A DNA stretch of 64,000 nt from an uncultured Pelagibacteraceae bacterium (GCA_902524535.1 CABZDR010000003.1:62001-126000), one strand, 5' to 3'; positions 18,370-28,761 are shown, counted from the first letter of the stretch. Notes: a model not told the origin generated them from the letters alone. Numbers and translations: made by a program.

Positions 18370-18928
18370 TAAAAAAGTTAAAACTGCTGTTTTTATTTCA
18401 GGTAGAGGTAGCAATTTATTGAATTTAATTAAATTTTCTAGACAAAAAAAATCTCCCATATCAATAGATCTAATTATTTCAAATAAAAAAGCTCTAGGAT
18501 TAAAATATGCAAAAAAGTACAATATACAAAAAAAAATAATTAGTTTTAAATTTAAAACATTAGCTGAAAAAAAAATTCTACACGAATTAAAATGTAGAAA
18601 AATAAAATTTGTCTGTTTGGCAGGTTTTATGGAGATATTGTCCAAAAATTTTATAAGAAATTTCAAAAAAAAGATTGTTAATATTCACCCATCTTATCTT
18701 CCCAAATATAAAGGATTGAACACAGGTGTTAGAGCCCTAAAAAATAAAGAAAAATTTTCTGGTTGTACTGTTCATTATGTTACATCTAAATTAGATTCTG
18801 GAAAGATAATCTTGCAGAAAAAAGTTATGATTTCGAAGAATGAGACTGAGAAATCGTTAGATAAAAAAATAATTAGAGAGGAACATAAACTTTATCCAAA
18901 AGCAATTTTAAAAATCTTTAATCTTTAA
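18350..18928 (+). CDS. purN: Phosphoribosylglycinamide formyltransferase
   Basis: PurN transfers a formyl group from 10-formyl-THF to GAR. I start it at ATG 18350 (MAKLIGNKKVKTAVFISGRG), giving about 192 residues; an upstream ATG at 18311 would add 13 non-conserved residues inside purM. Motifs are FISGRGSNLLN (about 15-25), the catalytic HPSYLPKYKGL (about 107-117), and GCTVHYVTSKLDSG (about 136-149) with the catalytic aspartate. The 3' end overlaps the convergent ndk gene by 11 bases. Confidence 0.95.
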   Translation: MAKLIGNKKVKTAVFISGRGSNLLNLIKFSRQKKSPISIDLIISNKKALGLKYAKKYNIQKKIISFKFKTLAEKKILHELKCRKIKFVCLAGFMEILSKNFIRNFKKKIVNIHPSYLPKYKGLNTGVRALKNKEKFSGCTVHYVTSKLDSGKIILQKKVMISKNETEKSLDKKIIREEHKLYPKAILKIFNL

Positions 18929-19328
18929 AAAAAAAGTCTATTTCAATTTTTGCATTTTCAACACTATCAGAACCATGAACAGAATTTTTATCAATAGAAA
19001 TTCCATATTTTTTTCTTATCGTTCCTTCGAATGCGTCTTTTGGATTTGTTGCGCCCATGAGTTCTCTGTTTTTTAAAACTGCGTTTTCTTTTTCAAGCAC
19101 CATAACAACTATTGGCCCAGATGATAAATAAGTGCATAAATCATTATAAAATGGCTTTGTTTCGTGAACTTTATAGAATTTTTCTGCTTCAGATTTTTCT
19201 ATTTGAATTTTTTTTTCTTTTTTAATCAAAAAACCTTTATTTTTAAAAATTTCTTTGATTTCATTATCTAAGTTTCTCTCTACAGCATCTGGTTTAATTA
19301 TCGATAATGTTTGTTCTAAATTACTCAT
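18918..19328 (-). CDS. ndk: Nucleoside diphosphate kinase
   Basis: Ndk balances nucleoside di- and triphosphate pools. From the chosen start MSNLEQTLSIIKPDAV (19328) the protein is 136 residues, close to the usual 140. The phosphorylated histidine is His118 in NSVHGSDS, and the nucleotide-binding MGATNPKDA lies near residue 91. A start at 19340 would add only MRII. The start overlaps the end of pepA by 8 bases. Confidence 0.96.
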   Translation of the reverse strand: MSNLEQTLSIIKPDAVERNLDNEIKEIFKNKGFLIKKEKKIQIEKSEAEKFYKVHETKPFYNDLCTYLSSGPIVVMVLEKENAVLKNRELMGATNPKDAFEGTIRKKYGISIDKNSVHGSDSVENAKIEIDFFFKD

Positions 19329-20778
19329 AATAATCCTCAATTAGCTGATTTAACAATCTTACTCCATAACCTGTTGCACCTCCAGAATTTAATGCTCCTC
19401 CATATTTAGAAAATGCCATACCTGCAATGTCAAGATGGGCCCATGGAGTCTTATTTAAAATAAATCTTTGTAAAAACTGAGCAGCCGTTGTAGAACCTGC
19501 CCCTCCAACATAGTTTATATTTTGCATATCTGCATTTTTAGAATTAATTAACTTATCAAAGTTTTTATTGAGTGGCATTCTCCAAAGTTTCTCTTGAACT
19601 TTATTACCAGAATTAATTAATTCTTTAGATAACTTATCATTATTAGAAAAAAGTCCTGCATACTCAGAACCTAAAGAAACTATAATTGCTCCTGTTAATG
19701 TTGCTAAATCAATCATAAATCTTGGATTAAATTTTTTTTCTGTGTATGTAATAGCATCTGCTAGAACTAATCTGCCCTCAGCATCTGTATTAAGTATCTC
19801 AATTGTTTTACCGCTAAAAGATTTCACAATATCACCTGGTCTTTGAGCATTTCCGCTCACCATGTTTTCTACTAGTCCAACAACTCCTACTGCATTTATT
19901 TTCGCTTTTCTTAAAGCTAAGCTTTTCATTAAACCAACTACTGCTGCTGAACCTGCCATATCATATGTCATATCTTCCATAAATTTTGCAGGTTTCAAAG
20001 AATATCCACCTGTATCGAAACATACTCCTTTACCAATAAAAGCTAAAGGCTTAGAATTATTTTTTAAACCTTTCCATTCAATAGTTACAAGATATGAACC
20101 TCTCACACTGCCTTGTCCAACACCAAGCAACGCATTCATACCTAATTTCTTTAATTTTTTTTTGTCATATACACTAACTTTTAAACCATTTTTCTTAAGT
20201 GATTTTAATCTTTTAGCGTACTCATCTGGATGTAAAATATTTCCAGGCTCAGAAACTAAATCTCTTGCAAAAAAAGTTCCTTCCTCTAATGCTTTAAATT
20301 TTAAATTTTTGCTATTTAAAAATTTATTTTTATCTCTAGCTACGTTTAATGTTATATGTCTTATTTCTTTTTTTGATTTATACTTATTAAATTCGTATGA
20401 TTTAAGTTTTATTCCATGAAGAAAATGACCTACTAAATTTTTATATTTACTTGCAAAGCTATCTAAATTTATAAAATACTGGCTATTTTTTCCATAATTA
20501 ATTCTATCAAATAATTCTGCACCTAAATTTTCTAAGTCTGAGGATAAAACATTATTTTTTAACGAAACTAAAATAATCTTTTTTTTTGCGCTTAATTCAA
20601 AAACTAATAAGCTCTTTTTAAGATCACTCGTTTTTAATAAATCATTAATGTAAGAAAATTCTAATTTAGAAATATATTTCTTAATAGTAATTATATTAAA
20701 TTTTTCGTCAGTAAATAAAACAAGATTGCTTGAAATTTTGTTGGAACTATTATTTTTATAATTAATTTTTACAGGCAT
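19321..20778 (-). CDS. pepA: Leucyl aminopeptidase (M17)
   Basis: This cytosolic di-zinc aminopeptidase trims N-terminal residues from peptides. The 485-residue protein has a divergent Lys-rich N-terminal domain and a conserved C-terminal catalytic domain. Metal and active-site motifs are GKGVCFDTGGYSLKP (about 249-263), the family signature NTDAEGRLVLADA (about 331-343), and TLTGAI (about 360). Some PepA proteins also bind DNA, which cannot be judged from sequence here. It is upstream of ndk with overlapping coding ends. Confidence 0.95.
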   Translation of the reverse strand: MPVKINYKNNSSNKISSNLVLFTDEKFNIITIKKYISKLEFSYINDLLKTSDLKKSLLVFELSAKKKIILVSLKNNVLSSDLENLGAELFDRINYGKNSQYFINLDSFASKYKNLVGHFLHGIKLKSYEFNKYKSKKEIRHITLNVARDKNKFLNSKNLKFKALEEGTFFARDLVSEPGNILHPDEYAKRLKSLKKNGLKVSVYDKKKLKKLGMNALLGVGQGSVRGSYLVTIEWKGLKNNSKPLAFIGKGVCFDTGGYSLKPAKFMEDMTYDMAGSAAVVGLMKSLALRKAKINAVGVVGLVENMVSGNAQRPGDIVKSFSGKTIEILNTDAEGRLVLADAITYTEKKFNPRFMIDLATLTGAIIVSLGSEYAGLFSNNDKLSKELINSGNKVQEKLWRMPLNKNFDKLINSKNADMQNINYVGGAGSTTAAQFLQRFILNKTPWAHLDIAGMAFSKYGGALNSGGATGYGVRLLNQLIEDYYE

Positions 20779-20891
20779 TTTTTAAATTTTTTCAAGATTT
20801 CTCTTATTTTCACATATATTTATATTTAATCATTATTTTTATACAATCTATACGTGATAATGTTATATAAGTAATAAAACTTTTAAATTCA

Positions 20892-22013
20892 ATGAAAAAA
20901 ACAATATTTAATAATCTCTTTAATGAAGTAACTGTCTTTTTTTTAGTGTGTTCACTAACACTCACGTTGATTGTATGGATAATCCAAGCAGTAAACTTTA
21001 TTGATATTATTTCAGAGGATGGACATAGCATAACCACGTATTTTTCATATGCTATTTTGAATATTCCAAAAATATACAGTAAACTTTTATTGTTATCATT
21101 TTTTTTATCAGTTTATTACATTTTGGGCCTATACGAAGATAAAAACCAATTAATAATATTTTGGATAAATGGAATAACTAAAAAAGAGTTTCTTAATAAA
21201 TTAATTTTTCTATCGGTTTTTTTTGCAATTTTTTCATTAATCTTATCTTATTTTATTGTTCCATTCACTCAAGACAAAGCTAGATCATTTATTAGAGACT
21301 CGAACCTCGATTTTTTTCCTTCATTAATTAAGCCTAAAAAATTTATTGATACCGTAGAAAATTTAACAATTTTCTTAAATGAAAAAAAAAATAATTCAAT
21401 GAAAAAAATTTTAATAAAAGACTCGAGCATAATTGGAGGTTCACAATTGATTATTTCAAAATCTGGAAGAATTGTTGGTGATGAACAGGCTAAATATCTA
21501 AGTTTAAATGATGGAATAATTATAAATTACGGTAAAGATAAAAAATTAACCTCTTTTAATTTTGAACAATCAAACTTTAATTTAAATAAATACAAAACAA
21601 AAACGACTATAACTCCTAAAATTCAGGAAACAAATAGTGAAATAATAATCAAATGTTTAAAAAGATTAAGCGCTGATATTAACAGAAAAACTTTGATAGA
21701 GAAATTAAACTGTGAAAAATCTTTTTCAAAAAATTTAATTCAAGAAATTTATAAAAGAACTATTTTGCCACTGTATATTCCTATATTGTGCATAGTAGCG
21801 TCTTTGGTTATTCTTAAATCAAGTAACAACGACAAATTTAAAAATTTTAAAATAAAAGTATTTTTAAGTGGAATAATTATTATAATCTTTTCACAAATTT
21901 CTATCAACACTATTAGCATTAATTTACAATCTGCTATTGCAACTTTGTGTATACCATTAATATTATTGTTAACTACTTATTTGTTTTTTTTAAATAAAAA
22001 TAAAAAATTTTGA
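20892..22013 (+). CDS. lptF: LPS export ABC transporter permease LptF
   Basis: LptF is half of the inner-membrane permease that, with LptG and the ATPase LptB, extracts lipopolysaccharide and feeds it to the LptC-A-D bridge. The 373-residue YjgP/YjgQ-family protein has about three membrane helices before and three after a periplasmic beta-jellyroll (roughly residues 130-260). It opens the lptF-lptG-lptD-surA-pdxA-rsmA operon and is 5 bases ahead of lptG. The lptB gene is not in the window. It is assigned LptF by order and N-terminus; LptF and LptG are hard to tell apart. Confidence 0.88.
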   Translation: MKKTIFNNLFNEVTVFFLVCSLTLTLIVWIIQAVNFIDIISEDGHSITTYFSYAILNIPKIYSKLLLLSFFLSVYYILGLYEDKNQLIIFWINGITKKEFLNKLIFLSVFFAIFSLILSYFIVPFTQDKARSFIRDSNLDFFPSLIKPKKFIDTVENLTIFLNEKKNNSMKKILIKDSSIIGGSQLIISKSGRIVGDEQAKYLSLNDGIIINYGKDKKLTSFNFEQSNFNLNKYKTKTTITPKIQETNSEIIIKCLKRLSADINRKTLIEKLNCEKSFSKNLIQEIYKRTILPLYIPILCIVASLVILKSSNNDKFKNFKIKVFLSGIIIIIFSQISINTISINLQSAIATLCIPLILLLTTYLFFLNKNKKF

Positions 22014-22018
22014 ATTAA

Positions 22019-23101
22019 ATGGTTTTAAAAATTTATCAAAAATATCTTATAAAAGAATTTTCACTGATAGTTAGTAAGATTACCTTTGTTTTTCTAATTT
22101 TAGGTTTAATAATGGGTTTGCTAGAGGAGATTAATTTTTTCTCAGATTTTGAAGTTGAATATTTTTATCCAATCTACTTAGTTTTACTAAATGTGCCCTC
22201 GTTAATCTACGAAATTTTTCCTTTTATTTTTTTGCTCTCTTCGCAATTTTTATTTCTGAAGTTGCTTGAAAGCGGCGAATTGAATACATTTAAAAATAGT
22301 GGACTTGATAATCTAAAAATTTTGAAATTAATAATGTCTCTCTCATTAATTATGGGCTTTTTTATTATTATTATATTTTATAATTTATCTGCAATGATGA
22401 AATTTGAATATTTAGATATCAAAAAAAATTTTACAAAAGACAATAAATATTTAGCAACAATTACTGAAAATGGACTATGGATTAAAGATGAAATTAATGA
22501 TCAAATAAATTTTATTAATGCTAGAGGTTTCACCATTAATACTTTAAAAGAAGTTGATATTATTCAACTTAATAAAGACTTCGAATTTCAAAATAACATT
22601 AAAGCTGAGACAGTAAATATCCAAAAAAATAATTGGAATCTCACTGATGTCAAAATTATTGATAAAAATAATAACATAGAAACAACAAATACAATGGATT
22701 TCTTATCAAATTTTAATTACGAAGAAATTAATAATCTTTTTTCAAATCTTGCCTCTCTTACAATTTGGAATTTATTTGAATTAAAAAAAAATTATATATC
22801 AATTAATTATTCAACAACTGAGATTGATTACCACTTTCAAAGGATTGTCGCATACCCTTTTTTGATAACAATTATAACAGCCTTATCTGCAATTTTGATG
22901 CTAAATTTAAATTTTCAAAAACCTAAACTCTTTTTTATGGTTATAGGTATTTTGTTATCAGTAATTATATATTATATAAATTTCTTTTTTGGTACTATGG
23001 GTAAAAATGAAAAAATACCTTTATTAGTCTCAATATGGACACCAATTATAACCTTAAGTATAATTTCTTTAATAGGAATTGTAAGAATTAATGAAAAATA
23101 A
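22019..23101 (+). CDS. lptG: LPS export ABC transporter permease LptG
   Basis: This is the second LPS-extraction permease subunit. The 360-residue YjgP/YjgQ-family protein starts YQKYLIKEFSLIVSKITFVF and has the same two three-helix bundles around a periplasmic domain. Residues ELNTFKNSGLDNLKILKL (about 85-102) form the cytoplasmic coupling helix contacting LptB in the family. The end overlaps lptD by 11 bases, so the inner- and outer-membrane parts of the LPS pathway are translationally linked here. Confidence 0.88.
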   Translation: MVLKIYQKYLIKEFSLIVSKITFVFLILGLIMGLLEEINFFSDFEVEYFYPIYLVLLNVPSLIYEIFPFIFLLSSQFLFLKLLESGELNTFKNSGLDNLKILKLIMSLSLIMGFFIIIIFYNLSAMMKFEYLDIKKNFTKDNKYLATITENGLWIKDEINDQINFINARGFTINTLKEVDIIQLNKDFEFQNNIKAETVNIQKNNWNLTDVKIIDKNNNIETTNTMDFLSNFNYEEINNLFSNLASLTIWNLFELKKNYISINYSTTEIDYHFQRIVAYPFLITIITALSAILMLNLNFQKPKLFFMVIGILLSVIIYYINFFFGTMGKNEKIPLLVSIWTPIITLSIISLIGIVRINEK

Positions 23102-25466
23102 ATTAAAATTTTTGTTTCCAATTTTTTTTTTATGTATTTCTACAGTCAATGCTTTAGCTGTAGAAGATTTTATATTTGAAAGTAAATCGATCGAAATACA
23201 AGGTAATAATAAAATTATTGCACAAGATGGTGTCAAAGCTACAACATCTGATGGCTTAGAGATATTTGCTGATAGATCTGAGTATGACAAGAATACCAAA
23301 ATTTTAAATTTAGTAAAAAATGTTAAATTGTTCGATCAAATTCAAAATTTTGAAATAAATAGTGACAATGTCATCTACGATAAAATTTTAGAAAAAATTA
23401 CAGCAAAAGGAAACACAAAAATTAAAATAAATAATTCACATATAATTTCTGGTGAAAATATTATTTTTTTTAGATCTGAATTAACGATTAGATCTAATAA
23501 TACAACAATAATTGAAGATAAATTTGGTAATACAATTAATCTGAGTGGATTCAATTATTCAATTGAGAATAAAGTACTTAGAGCAAACCAAATGGAATTT
23601 ACTGATAAAGAGATGAATGTTTATAAAACCAATAATGGAATTATTGACTTAAATAATGAAAGAATAGCTGCAAAAGATATTCAAATTTATTTTGCCAAAG
23701 GTGAACTAGGAGAAAACTCTAGACTTAAAGGAAGTTCATTAATATCAGAAAATGATATTTCTATTATTAAAAATGGTATTTTTACTGCTTGTAAAATTAG
23801 AGATGAATGTCCTCCTTGGAGCATAAAATCTAAAGAAATAAGACATAATAAAAAAAAGAAATCAATCAATTATAAAAACTCATGGTTGCAATTATATGAT
23901 GTTCCAATTTTTTATTTTCCAAAATTTTTTCATCCCGATCCGACAGTTAAAAGACAATCTGGTTTCTTAACTCCTTCATTGTTAAGTTCCTCTGCAAGTG
24001 GAGGATCAATAAATATTCCTTATTACAAAGTTATTTCTGAAAATAAAGATATCACATTTACACCCAGAATCTATTTCAATGATGATATCTCAATTCAAAA
24101 TGAATATAGGCAAGTTGAAAAAAATACAAATCATATATCTGACTTAAGTTTAAAAAAATTAGAAAGCTCTACAAAATCACATTTTTTTTCTAATACAAAA
24201 TATATTTTGGAAAATGATTTTGATTTTTCAGAAATTGAATTAAATTTAGAAAAAACTTCTAGTGATACATATCTCAAGGGAGATAATATAATAAGTAAAA
24301 CAAGAAACTCTAATAATCAAACCTTGTTAAATTCTTATGCCAAATTTGATGCAAGTAGAGAAGATTTAAATATTTTTGCAGAGTTAGCAGCTTATGAAGA
24401 TTTAACAAAAGAAAAAAATTCTGATAAATTTCAGTATATATTACCAAATTTTACCATATCTAAATTGTTAAACAACAGTCCTGAAGTTAAAGGAAGCTTA
24501 AATTACAAAATTTCTGGTTCAAGTCAAAAAAAAAATACCAATGTTAGTGAGTCTCTTTTGATAAATGATTTAATTTATAAATCTAACTCTTTTTTCTCAA
24601 ATTATGGAACTATTTCAAATTACGAAGTAGAGCTAAAAAATTCTTTAAAAAAAGGAAATAATTCGAGTAAATATAAAGACTCTACTCAGTCTGAAAATTA
24701 TTCTTCTTTTATTTTTAATTCCTCTATTCCATTGAAAAGAAATTACGAAAATTATATAGGAAATCTAAGCCCAAAAATTAACGTAAGATATAGTCCTAAC
24801 AAATCAGAAAATTTGTCTGATATAGATAGAAAAATTAATATTACTAATATTTTTTCAAAAAATAGATTAGGTTTAAATGATTCAATTGAAGGTGGTCAAT
24901 CATTAACTCTTGGTTTTGACTATGATTTAAAAACAAGAGATAACAATGAATTTTTAGGTTTTAGCTTAGGTCAAATATTTAGAGACACTGATGATACAAG
25001 ACTTCCTATAAAATCTAAAATGCAGAATAAATCATCTGATATAGTTGGAAATTTCAATTTTAAACCTGATAATAATTTCAAAATAAATTATGATTTTTCG
25101 TTTGATAATAATTTAGAAACTACAAATTTTTCAAAAATTGAAACTGAGATGAAAATAAATAATTTTATAACTTCATTTGACTTTTTAGAGGAAAACAATG
25201 ACATAGGTTCAGATAGCTATTTACTAAGTGATGTTAGTTATATTTTTGATAAGAATAATTCTATCTCATATAACACTAGAAGAAATCGAAAAATAGACCT
25301 GACTGAATATTATAATTTAATTTATGAATATAAAAATGACTGTTTAATTGCAGGAATAGAATATAAGAAGGAATATTATCAGGATAGAGACCTTAAGCCA
25401 AGTGAACAAATCTTTTTTTCTCTGACGTTTACTCCATTTACATCGATTTCTTCCCCAGGATTTTGA
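23091..25466 (+). CDS. lptD: LPS-assembly outer membrane protein LptD
   Basis: LptD inserts lipopolysaccharide in the outer leaflet of the outer membrane. The 791-residue protein has a signal peptide (about 1-23, ending NALA), an OstA jellyroll domain (about 25-140), and a long beta-barrel of alternating hydrophobic and Asn/Ser-rich strands to the C-terminus. The conserved junction YDVPIFYFPKFFHPDPTVKR (about 267-286) is a strong family marker. Mature cysteines are two near residues 233-238 and only one near the C-terminus (NDCLIAG). Many homologues have two adjacent C-terminal cysteines. Confidence 0.92.
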   Translation: MKNKLKFLFPIFFLCISTVNALAVEDFIFESKSIEIQGNNKIIAQDGVKATTSDGLEIFADRSEYDKNTKILNLVKNVKLFDQIQNFEINSDNVIYDKILEKITAKGNTKIKINNSHIISGENIIFFRSELTIRSNNTTIIEDKFGNTINLSGFNYSIENKVLRANQMEFTDKEMNVYKTNNGIIDLNNERIAAKDIQIYFAKGELGENSRLKGSSLISENDISIIKNGIFTACKIRDECPPWSIKSKEIRHNKKKKSINYKNSWLQLYDVPIFYFPKFFHPDPTVKRQSGFLTPSLLSSSASGGSINIPYYKVISENKDITFTPRIYFNDDISIQNEYRQVEKNTNHISDLSLKKLESSTKSHFFSNTKYILENDFDFSEIELNLEKTSSDTYLKGDNIISKTRNSNNQTLLNSYAKFDASREDLNIFAELAAYEDLTKEKNSDKFQYILPNFTISKLLNNSPEVKGSLNYKISGSSQKKNTNVSESLLINDLIYKSNSFFSNYGTISNYEVELKNSLKKGNNSSKYKDSTQSENYSSFIFNSSIPLKRNYENYIGNLSPKINVRYSPNKSENLSDIDRKINITNIFSKNRLGLNDSIEGGQSLTLGFDYDLKTRDNNEFLGFSLGQIFRDTDDTRLPIKSKMQNKSSDIVGNFNFKPDNNFKINYDFSFDNNLETTNFSKIETEMKINNFITSFDFLEENNDIGSDSYLLSDVSYIFDKNNSISYNTRRNRKIDLTEYYNLIYEYKNDCLIAGIEYKKEYYQDRDLKPSEQIFFSLTFTPFTSISSPGF

Positions 25467-25470
25467 TAAA

Positions 25471-26412
25471 ATGAAAAAGAATTTTGTTTATATAATAATA
25501 ATTTATTTGATAATTATAGCTAATAGTATTTCGAGTGAGATAAAAATTCTATACAAAATTAATGATAGTATAATTACTAATCACGATATTTTAGAAGAGA
25601 TAAATTATTTAGTTTCATTAAACAAAAATTTATCACAATTAAATAATGAACAACTTTCCTCAAATGCTGAAAGGTCTTTAATTAGAGAAATAATTAAACG
25701 TGATGAAATAAAAAAGTTTTATGAAATCAATTATACTGAAGCATTAAAATCTGAAAAGATAGATATTATTATTAAAAATTTTAGAGAAAATTTAGGTTTT
25801 GAATCAAGTCAAAAATTTGAAGATTATTTAAAAAGTAGGGGTATTAATTATAATGAATTAAAGAAAAAATTTGTTATTGAAAAACTTTGGAATCAACTTA
25901 TTTTCGAAAAGTACAGAAATTTTATTAAAATAGACACAGAAAAAATTGATATCGAATTAGAAGAATTGATAAAAAATAATTTAGAAATTTTAAGCTTTAA
26001 CCTGTCAGAAATAATTTTTTTAGGAAAAAATAAAGATGCGATAGAAAAGAAAACTCAAGAAATAACTACTTCAATTAAAAAAATCGGTTTCAAAGATGCA
26101 GCTGTAATTCATAGTATATCTGAAAGTTCAAAGCTGGGTGGTGAAATAGGCTGGATTAATGAAAACCAAATGCCACAAAAAATTTTTTTAGCTATTAAAG
26201 ATTTAGAAATAGGAGAGTTTTCTAAACCAATAATTACACCTGGAGGAATAATCTTACTTAAAATAAATAACAAAAAAAGTGTAAGCGTTAAAGTTGATAA
26301 AAAAAAAGAAATGGATAGATTAATTTCATATGAGAGAGATAGAATACTTAATGAATATTCAATAATTTATTATAAAGAGGCCGAAAATAAAGCATATGTT
26401 GAAAAATTTTAA
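25471..26412 (+). CDS. surA: SurA-type periplasmic peptidyl-prolyl isomerase/chaperone
   Basis: SurA escorts outer-membrane proteins such as LptD through the periplasm. The 313-residue protein has an N-terminal signal segment (about residues 3-21), a SurA-type helical N-domain (about 25-160), and one parvulin domain (about 175-275) with LGGEIGWINENQMPQKIF and the PGGIILLKI end strand. Escherichia coli SurA has two parvulin domains; single-domain forms are common in alphaproteobacteria. It lies 4 bases after lptD and overlaps pdxA by 17 bases. Confidence 0.87.
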   Translation: MKKNFVYIIIIYLIIIANSISSEIKILYKINDSIITNHDILEEINYLVSLNKNLSQLNNEQLSSNAERSLIREIIKRDEIKKFYEINYTEALKSEKIDIIIKNFRENLGFESSQKFEDYLKSRGINYNELKKKFVIEKLWNQLIFEKYRNFIKIDTEKIDIELEELIKNNLEILSFNLSEIIFLGKNKDAIEKKTQEITTSIKKIGFKDAAVIHSISESSKLGGEIGWINENQMPQKIFLAIKDLEIGEFSKPIITPGGIILLKINNKKSVSVKVDKKKEMDRLISYERDRILNEYSIIYYKEAENKAYVEKF

Positions 26413-27343
26413 ACCTATTTTAATAATAGCAGGTGACCCAAAAAGTATTTTTTTAGAAATTTATTTTAAGTCTTTAAAAAGAAATAAATTCAAGAGTCCG
26501 CTTATTTTAATTGTTAATGAAAATATATTATTAAGACAAATGAAATTACTTAATTATAATTTTAAAATAAATAAATTAAATATAAATAATTTAAGTTATA
26601 AAAATTTAACAAATAAAAGAATTAACATTATTAATGTTCCTTTTAATAACAAGTTCATCTCTAAATATATCTATCAATCATTTGAGAAAGCATTATCATT
26701 AATTAAAAAAAATAATAATATTACTCTGATAAATGGACCAATTAATAAAAAAAAGATCTTAAAACATCGTTTTTTAGGTATTACAGAATACTTAGACTTC
26801 AAAACAAAAAGTAAAGGTAAAGCAGTGATGCTTATTTACAACAAAAATTTATCTGTTAGCCCTTTAACAACTCACCTACCATTAAAAAAAGTTCATAAAT
26901 ATATTAGTAAAAAAAAAATAATTAATCACGTACAACAAATCACAAAGTTTTATAAAAAAAATTTTGGAATAAATCCAAAAATTGGTATTACGGGTCTAAA
27001 TCCCCACTGTGAAAGCAATTTTCAAAAAAGCGAGGAAGAGGAATTTATCATACCTGCAATAAAGAATTTATCTAAGAAAAAATTTAAAGTCTCAGGCCCC
27101 TATGCTGCAGACACTATTTTCTTAAAAGAAAAGTCAAAGGATTTTGATGTTATAGTTGGAATGTACCATGATCAAGTTTTATCTCCCATAAAATCAATGT
27201 TTGGTTTTAATGCAATTAATATAACTCTTGGATTACCTTTTATTAGAATATCGCCAGATCATGGACCGAACGTTAAAATGTTTTTAAAAAAAAAATCTAA
27301 TCCTGATAGCTTAATTAAAGCAATTAAATTTTTAGACAAGTAA
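26396..27343 (+). CDS. pdxA: 4-hydroxythreonine-4-phosphate dehydrogenase
   Basis: PdxA oxidises 4-phosphohydroxy-threonine in pyridoxal phosphate synthesis. The 315-residue length fits. Motifs are the N-terminal AGDPKSIFLEI (a variant of AGDPxGIGPE), GLNPHCESN (about 199-207), the metal-binding MYHDQVLSP (about 256-264), and GLPFIRISPDHGP (about 280-292). The N-terminal region is more divergent and lysine-rich than typical, which fits the base composition. The pdxA-rsmA pair downstream of surA is a conserved proteobacterial order. Confidence 0.92.
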   Translation: MLKNFKPILIIAGDPKSIFLEIYFKSLKRNKFKSPLILIVNENILLRQMKLLNYNFKINKLNINNLSYKNLTNKRINIINVPFNNKFISKYIYQSFEKALSLIKKNNNITLINGPINKKKILKHRFLGITEYLDFKTKSKGKAVMLIYNKNLSVSPLTTHLPLKKVHKYISKKKIINHVQQITKFYKKNFGINPKIGITGLNPHCESNFQKSEEEEFIIPAIKNLSKKKFKVSGPYAADTIFLKEKSKDFDVIVGMYHDQVLSPIKSMFGFNAINITLGLPFIRISPDHGPNVKMFLKKKSNPDSLIKAIKFLDK

Positions 27344-28132
27344 GTGTTGATAAAACCAAAGAAAAGTTTAGGGCAAAATTTTTTGATCGATAAGAATGTT
27401 ATAAAAAAAATAGTGTCCTTATCAGATATTTTTGATAAAGACGTCCTAGAAATAGGTCCTGGTACCGGAAACTTAACAGAATATATTTTAAAACAAAAAC
27501 CCAATAAACTGTTTTTAGTAGAAAAAGATAAGTTTTTATGTGATCAACTGCTGTTAAAATTTCAAAATAATATTAAAATTAAAAATGAGGATATTCTTAA
27601 AATTAATGAAAAAAATATTTCAAATCATAAATTAGTAGTATTTGGTAACTTACCTTATAATATTTCAACTGAGATAGTCTGTAATTGGATTTTAAAATTA
27701 AAAAACGATTTTTGGTTTTCTGAATTAATTTTAATGTTTCAAAAAGAGGTTGCCGATAGAATAATTTCAAAGACAAACACTTCAGATTATGGAAGGCTAT
27801 CTATACTTCTAAACTGGAAAATGAACATTGTGAAGGTTTTTGATATTAGTCCAAACTGTTTTTTTCCAAAACCTAAAGTATACAGTTCTTTAATTCATTT
27901 TACTCCTAAAGAAAAATATTTCAAAATTAAAAATAGTAAAAATTTGGAAATGATTACAAGAATTTTTTTTAACCAAAAAAGAAAAATGATTAAAAACCCT
28001 ATGAGGCAATTATTTTCTAACTCTCAAGAAATATCTAATAAATTAAAACTTGATTTAAATTTAAGGCCACAAAACTTGTCATTACAAACATATTGTAATA
28101 TTGCTAGAGAATACGAGAAACTAAACGGTTAG
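27344..28132 (+). CDS. rsmA: 16S rRNA dimethyladenosine transferase (KsgA)
   Basis: RsmA dimethylates two adjacent adenosines near the 3' end of 16S rRNA using SAM. The 262-residue protein starts at a GTG codon that directly abuts the pdxA stop TAA (27341-27343). Motifs are the substrate-binding [10 protein letters not shown] (about 6-15), the SAM loop [12 protein letters not shown] (about 36-47), and catalytic NLPYNIST (about 103-110). Length is typical. Its last 12 bases overlap the convergent gmk gene. Confidence 0.96.
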   Translation: MLIKPKKSLGQNFLIDKNVIKKIVSLSDIFDKDVLEIGPGTGNLTEYILKQKPNKLFLVEKDKFLCDQLLLKFQNNIKIKNEDILKINEKNISNHKLVVFGNLPYNISTEIVCNWILKLKNDFWFSELILMFQKEVADRIISKTNTSDYGRLSILLNWKMNIVKVFDISPNCFFPKPKVYSSLIHFTPKEKYFKIKNSKNLEMITRIFFNQKRKMIKNPMRQLFSNSQEISNKLKLDLNLRPQNLSLQTYCNIAREYEKLNG

Positions 28133-28753
28133 TTTTTCAATATGATTTCTAATATAATCTTTATCATAATCTTTAGGCCCATTATTTAATTCAGCATCAA
28201 TTAAACTTTCAATTTTTTTATAACAACTTTCAAGATCATCGTTGATAATTACATAGTCATAATTTATCCAATGGAGTACATCCCTACTAAATTCTTTCAT
28301 TCTTTTTTCTGCAATAAGTTTATCTTTCATATCTCTATTTGATAATCTATCAAAAAGTATTTTTTTGCTTGGGGGTAATATAAAGAATGTAATTAATTTA
28401 TAGTCTAATTTTTTATTTTTAATCTGATCAGCACCTTGCCAATCAATATCAAATATCACATTTTTTCCTTTTTGTAGGTTACTGATTACAGGAGATCTGC
28501 TGGTGCCGTAGAGATGGTTGAAAACTTTAGCATATTCTAGGAATTCTTCATTCTGAACAAGCCTTTTAAATTCACTTTCATCTACAAAAAAATAATCTTT
28601 ATCCTGTATTTCACTGTCTCTAGGTTTTCTGGTTGTGTGAGAAATAGAAATTTTAAAATTTTTTCTTTTAGATAAAAGTTTAACAAGAGTTGTCTTACCC
28701 GCACCTGATGGAGATGACAATATCACCATTATTCCATCATTATTTAATGGCAT
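28121..28753 (-). CDS. gmk: Guanylate kinase
   Basis: Gmk phosphorylates GMP to GDP. The 210-residue protein carries the P-loop [12 protein letters not shown] (about 12-23), the GMP-binding [13 protein letters not shown] (about 36-48), and the lid-region sequence after DWQGA near 105. Length is normal. It lies 8 bases behind acpP on the same strand. In many alphaproteobacteria fabF, mltG and yicC separate acpP from gmk; they are missing here. Confidence 0.96.
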   Translation of the reverse strand: MPLNNDGIMVILSSPSGAGKTTLVKLLSKRKNFKISISHTTRKPRDSEIQDKDYFFVDESEFKRLVQNEEFLEYAKVFNHLYGTSRSPVISNLQKGKNVIFDIDWQGADQIKNKKLDYKLITFFILPPSKKILFDRLSNRDMKDKLIAEKRMKEFSRDVLHWINYDYVIINDDLESCYKKIESLIDAELNNGPKDYDKDYIRNHIEKLTV

Positions 28754-28761
28754 TAAAAATT

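Noticed and set aside
18262-18666. A 134-codon open frame opposite purM/purN
   Set aside because: It is an antisense shadow with no recognisable motif, crossing the junction of two conserved genes.
19862-20419. A 185-codon open frame antisense to pepA
   Set aside because: It lies wholly within the conserved pepA coding region, has Pro/Phe/Ser-rich composition typical of antisense frames in A/T-rich genes, and matches no family I know.
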